DNA from: Syntrophomonadaceae bacterium
Lineage (GTDB): Bacteria > Bacillota > Dethiobacteria > DTU022
DNA: 6,281 bases
Direction of reading: 5' to 3'
Assembly (NCBI GenBank): GCA_007127255.1
Contig: SKZS01000104.1
Coordinates: forward strand, 1-6,281
The notes under the pieces were generated by a model. The model was not told where the DNA came from and made no database searches. It was given only the letters and a program-made list of their open reading frames with translations. Shown here in pieces: positions 5,838 to 6,281 of this stretch. The position numbers and the translations under genes are program-made. The first letter of the stretch is position 1, and each line of letters opens with the position of its first letter.

Positions 5838-6112
5838 TGAACTTTGAATCTCTCGGACCATTTGTACCACTAATTTTATTGTTTGTTGTCTTTTACTTTC
5901 TGCTGATTCGCCCGCAGCAAAAACAGCAGAAAGCACGCAAGGAAATGATTGAAAACCTGAATAAGGGCGATCGCGTTGTAACAATTGGAGGCATCTATGG
6001 GATAATCAAAGAGATTGATGCAACGGTGATTTCTTTAAGAGTTGCCGACAATTTAAATCTTAAATTTTCCCGTGCCGCTGTTGACAGGGTTGTAGAAGAC
6101 GATAGTGAATAG
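5837..6112 (+). CDS. yajC: YajC, preprotein translocase accessory subunit
   Basis: YajC is a small single-span membrane protein that joins SecDF in the accessory complex of the SecYEG translocon. Its own role is modest, and it is dispensable where tested. The product has 91 residues, in the family range of 85-115. A hydrophobic helix spans about residues 7-24 and runs into the hallmark FYFLLIRPQQKQQK (19-32), then a basic helix. A cytoplasmic small beta domain with GDRVVTIGGIYGII (44-57) follows, and the tail is acidic (EDDSE). The GTG start overlaps the tgt stop (TAGTG). The tgt-yajC pairing is common across bacteria and usually leads on to secD and secF. Here, however, an intrinsic terminator follows about 60 bp after the stop, so any secDF downstream would need readthrough or its own promoter. 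Identification is secure. Confidence 0.95.
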   Translation: MNFESLGPFVPLILLFVVFYFLLIRPQQKQQKARKEMIENLNKGDRVVTIGGIYGIIKEIDATVISLRVADNLNLKFSRAAVDRVVEDDSE

Positions 6113-6116
6113 GTAG

Positions 6117-6170
6117 CTTTTACCTTGCAAACCGGATACCAGACCGGTGTGAAAAGTAATTAGAAAGGTA
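6117..6170 (+). other. Upstream stem-loop region between yajC and the terminator
   Basis: TACCTT (6121-6126) can pair with AAGGTA (6165-6170). Inside it ACCGG (6131-6135) can pair with CCGGT (6144-6148), and CTTTT (6117-6121) with AAAAG (6152-6156) as an alternative to the outer stem. The GACCGGTGT at 6142-6150 is repeated exactly at 6187-6195 inside the terminator, so the terminator's left arm ACACCGG (6181-6187) could pair with either copy. The pairing is seen; its use in attenuation is inference. Confidence 0.4.
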
Positions 6171-6213
6171 CTCCTTCCATACACCGGACCGGTGTAAGAA
6201 GGAGTTTCTTTTT
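6170..6213 (+). terminator. Rho-independent terminator downstream of yajC
   Basis: ACTCCTTC (6170-6177) pairs with GAAGGAGT (6198-6205). After a small internal loop, ACACCG (6181-6186) pairs with CGGTGT (6190-6195), closing a 3-base loop. The stem is followed by TTTCTTTTT (6205-6213). Stem length, GC content and T tract make this a convincing intrinsic terminator for the operon ending in yajC. It sits only 25 bases before the next candidate start, so it may instead, or also, act as an attenuator in that gene's leader. Confidence 0.85.
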
Positions 6214-6238
6214 AGAGTGAGAGAGGGTGTGCAGCCGG

Positions 6239-6281
6239 GTGGATCTGATTACTTACGGTTTGGAGAATAAGATCAGGGAAG
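6239..6281 (+). CDS. Start of an unidentified gene (5' end only)
   Basis: From GTG 6239 the frame stays open to the window edge, giving MDLITYGLENKIRE. AGAGAGGGTG (6220-6229) upstream could serve as a ribosome binding site, about 9 bases from the start. A GTG at 6227 in the same frame is an alternative that would add MCSR. Fourteen codons are too few to recognise a family. A secD start would be expected from the usual tgt-yajC-secDF order, but these residues do not look like a SecD N-terminus. The start follows the terminator by 25 bases, so it would be transcribed by readthrough or from a promoter I cannot see. This may not be a gene at all. Confidence 0.4.
   Translation, partial: MDLITYGLENKIRE

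Noticed and set aside
6081..6110. Promoter-like TTGACA (6081-6086) in the 3' end of yajC, which could drive the downstream gene.
   Set aside because: No good -10 box lies 16-18 bases downstream (TAGTGA and GTGAAT match poorly), and the hexamer encodes conserved-looking yajC codons, so chance is the better explanation.
6214..6245. T-box-like AGGGTG and CCGGGTGG strings near the right edge.
   Set aside because: They follow rather than precede the terminator and do not match the conserved T-box antiterminator sequence; no specifier stem is visible.
6217..6270. Short frame from GTG 6217 to TAA 6268-6270 after an AAGGAG in the terminator's right arm, as a possible leader peptide.
   Set aside because: The AAGGAG is part of the terminator stem and 12 bases away, the 17-codon product has no regulatory codon run, and the overlapping frame from 6239 stays open to the edge.

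Overview
The window looks like an ordinary chromosomal stretch from a Bacillota bacterium, most likely a member of the Clostridia. Four things point that way: strong purine-rich Shine-Dalgarno sequences, frequent GTG/TTG starts, an ECF-type QueT transporter, and the gene order yebC-ruvC-ruvA-ruvB-DUF2905-queA-tgt-yajC. Presence of RuvC argues against Bacilli, which generally use RecU as the Holliday-junction resolvase. The taxonomic call is inference from gene content; no rRNA or other marker is present.

Layout, all on the + strand: (1) positions 1-192, the last 63 codons of a QueT-type queuosine-precursor transporter; (2) 217-975, yebC, a TACO1-family translation/regulatory factor; (3) 1006-3179, the full Holliday-junction set ruvC, ruvA and ruvB, tightly packed (ruvC and ruvA abut; ruvA-ruvB gap about 40 bp); (4) 3180-3319, a 140-bp gap with a palindrome and alternative hairpins; (5) 3320-3538, a small two-helix membrane protein of the DUF2905 family; (6) 3539-3611, a short leader with a hairpin and a 10-bp direct repeat that overlaps the queA ribosome binding site; (7) 3612-5837, queA and tgt, two enzymes of queuosine-tRNA synthesis; (8) 5837-6112, yajC, overlapping tgt by one base; (9) 6113-6213, an AT/GC-structured region ending in a convincing intrinsic terminator, with a repeated arm that permits a competing fold; (10) 6239 to the edge, the probable beginning of another gene.

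Functionally, tgt exchanges G34 of GUN-anticodon tRNAs for preQ1, and QueA then converts that base to epoxyqueuosine. The QueT fragment at the left edge would supply the precursor, so the window holds import, insertion and next-step enzymes of the same pathway, with the ruv operon and yebC between them. YajC links the block to the Sec translocase, as in many bacteria where tgt-yajC precede secDF. I see no mobile element, CRISPR array, tRNA or rRNA, and no clearly new biological system. The least explained parts are the RNA-structure candidates in the three intergenic gaps (3219-3257, 3566-3605, 6117-6213).
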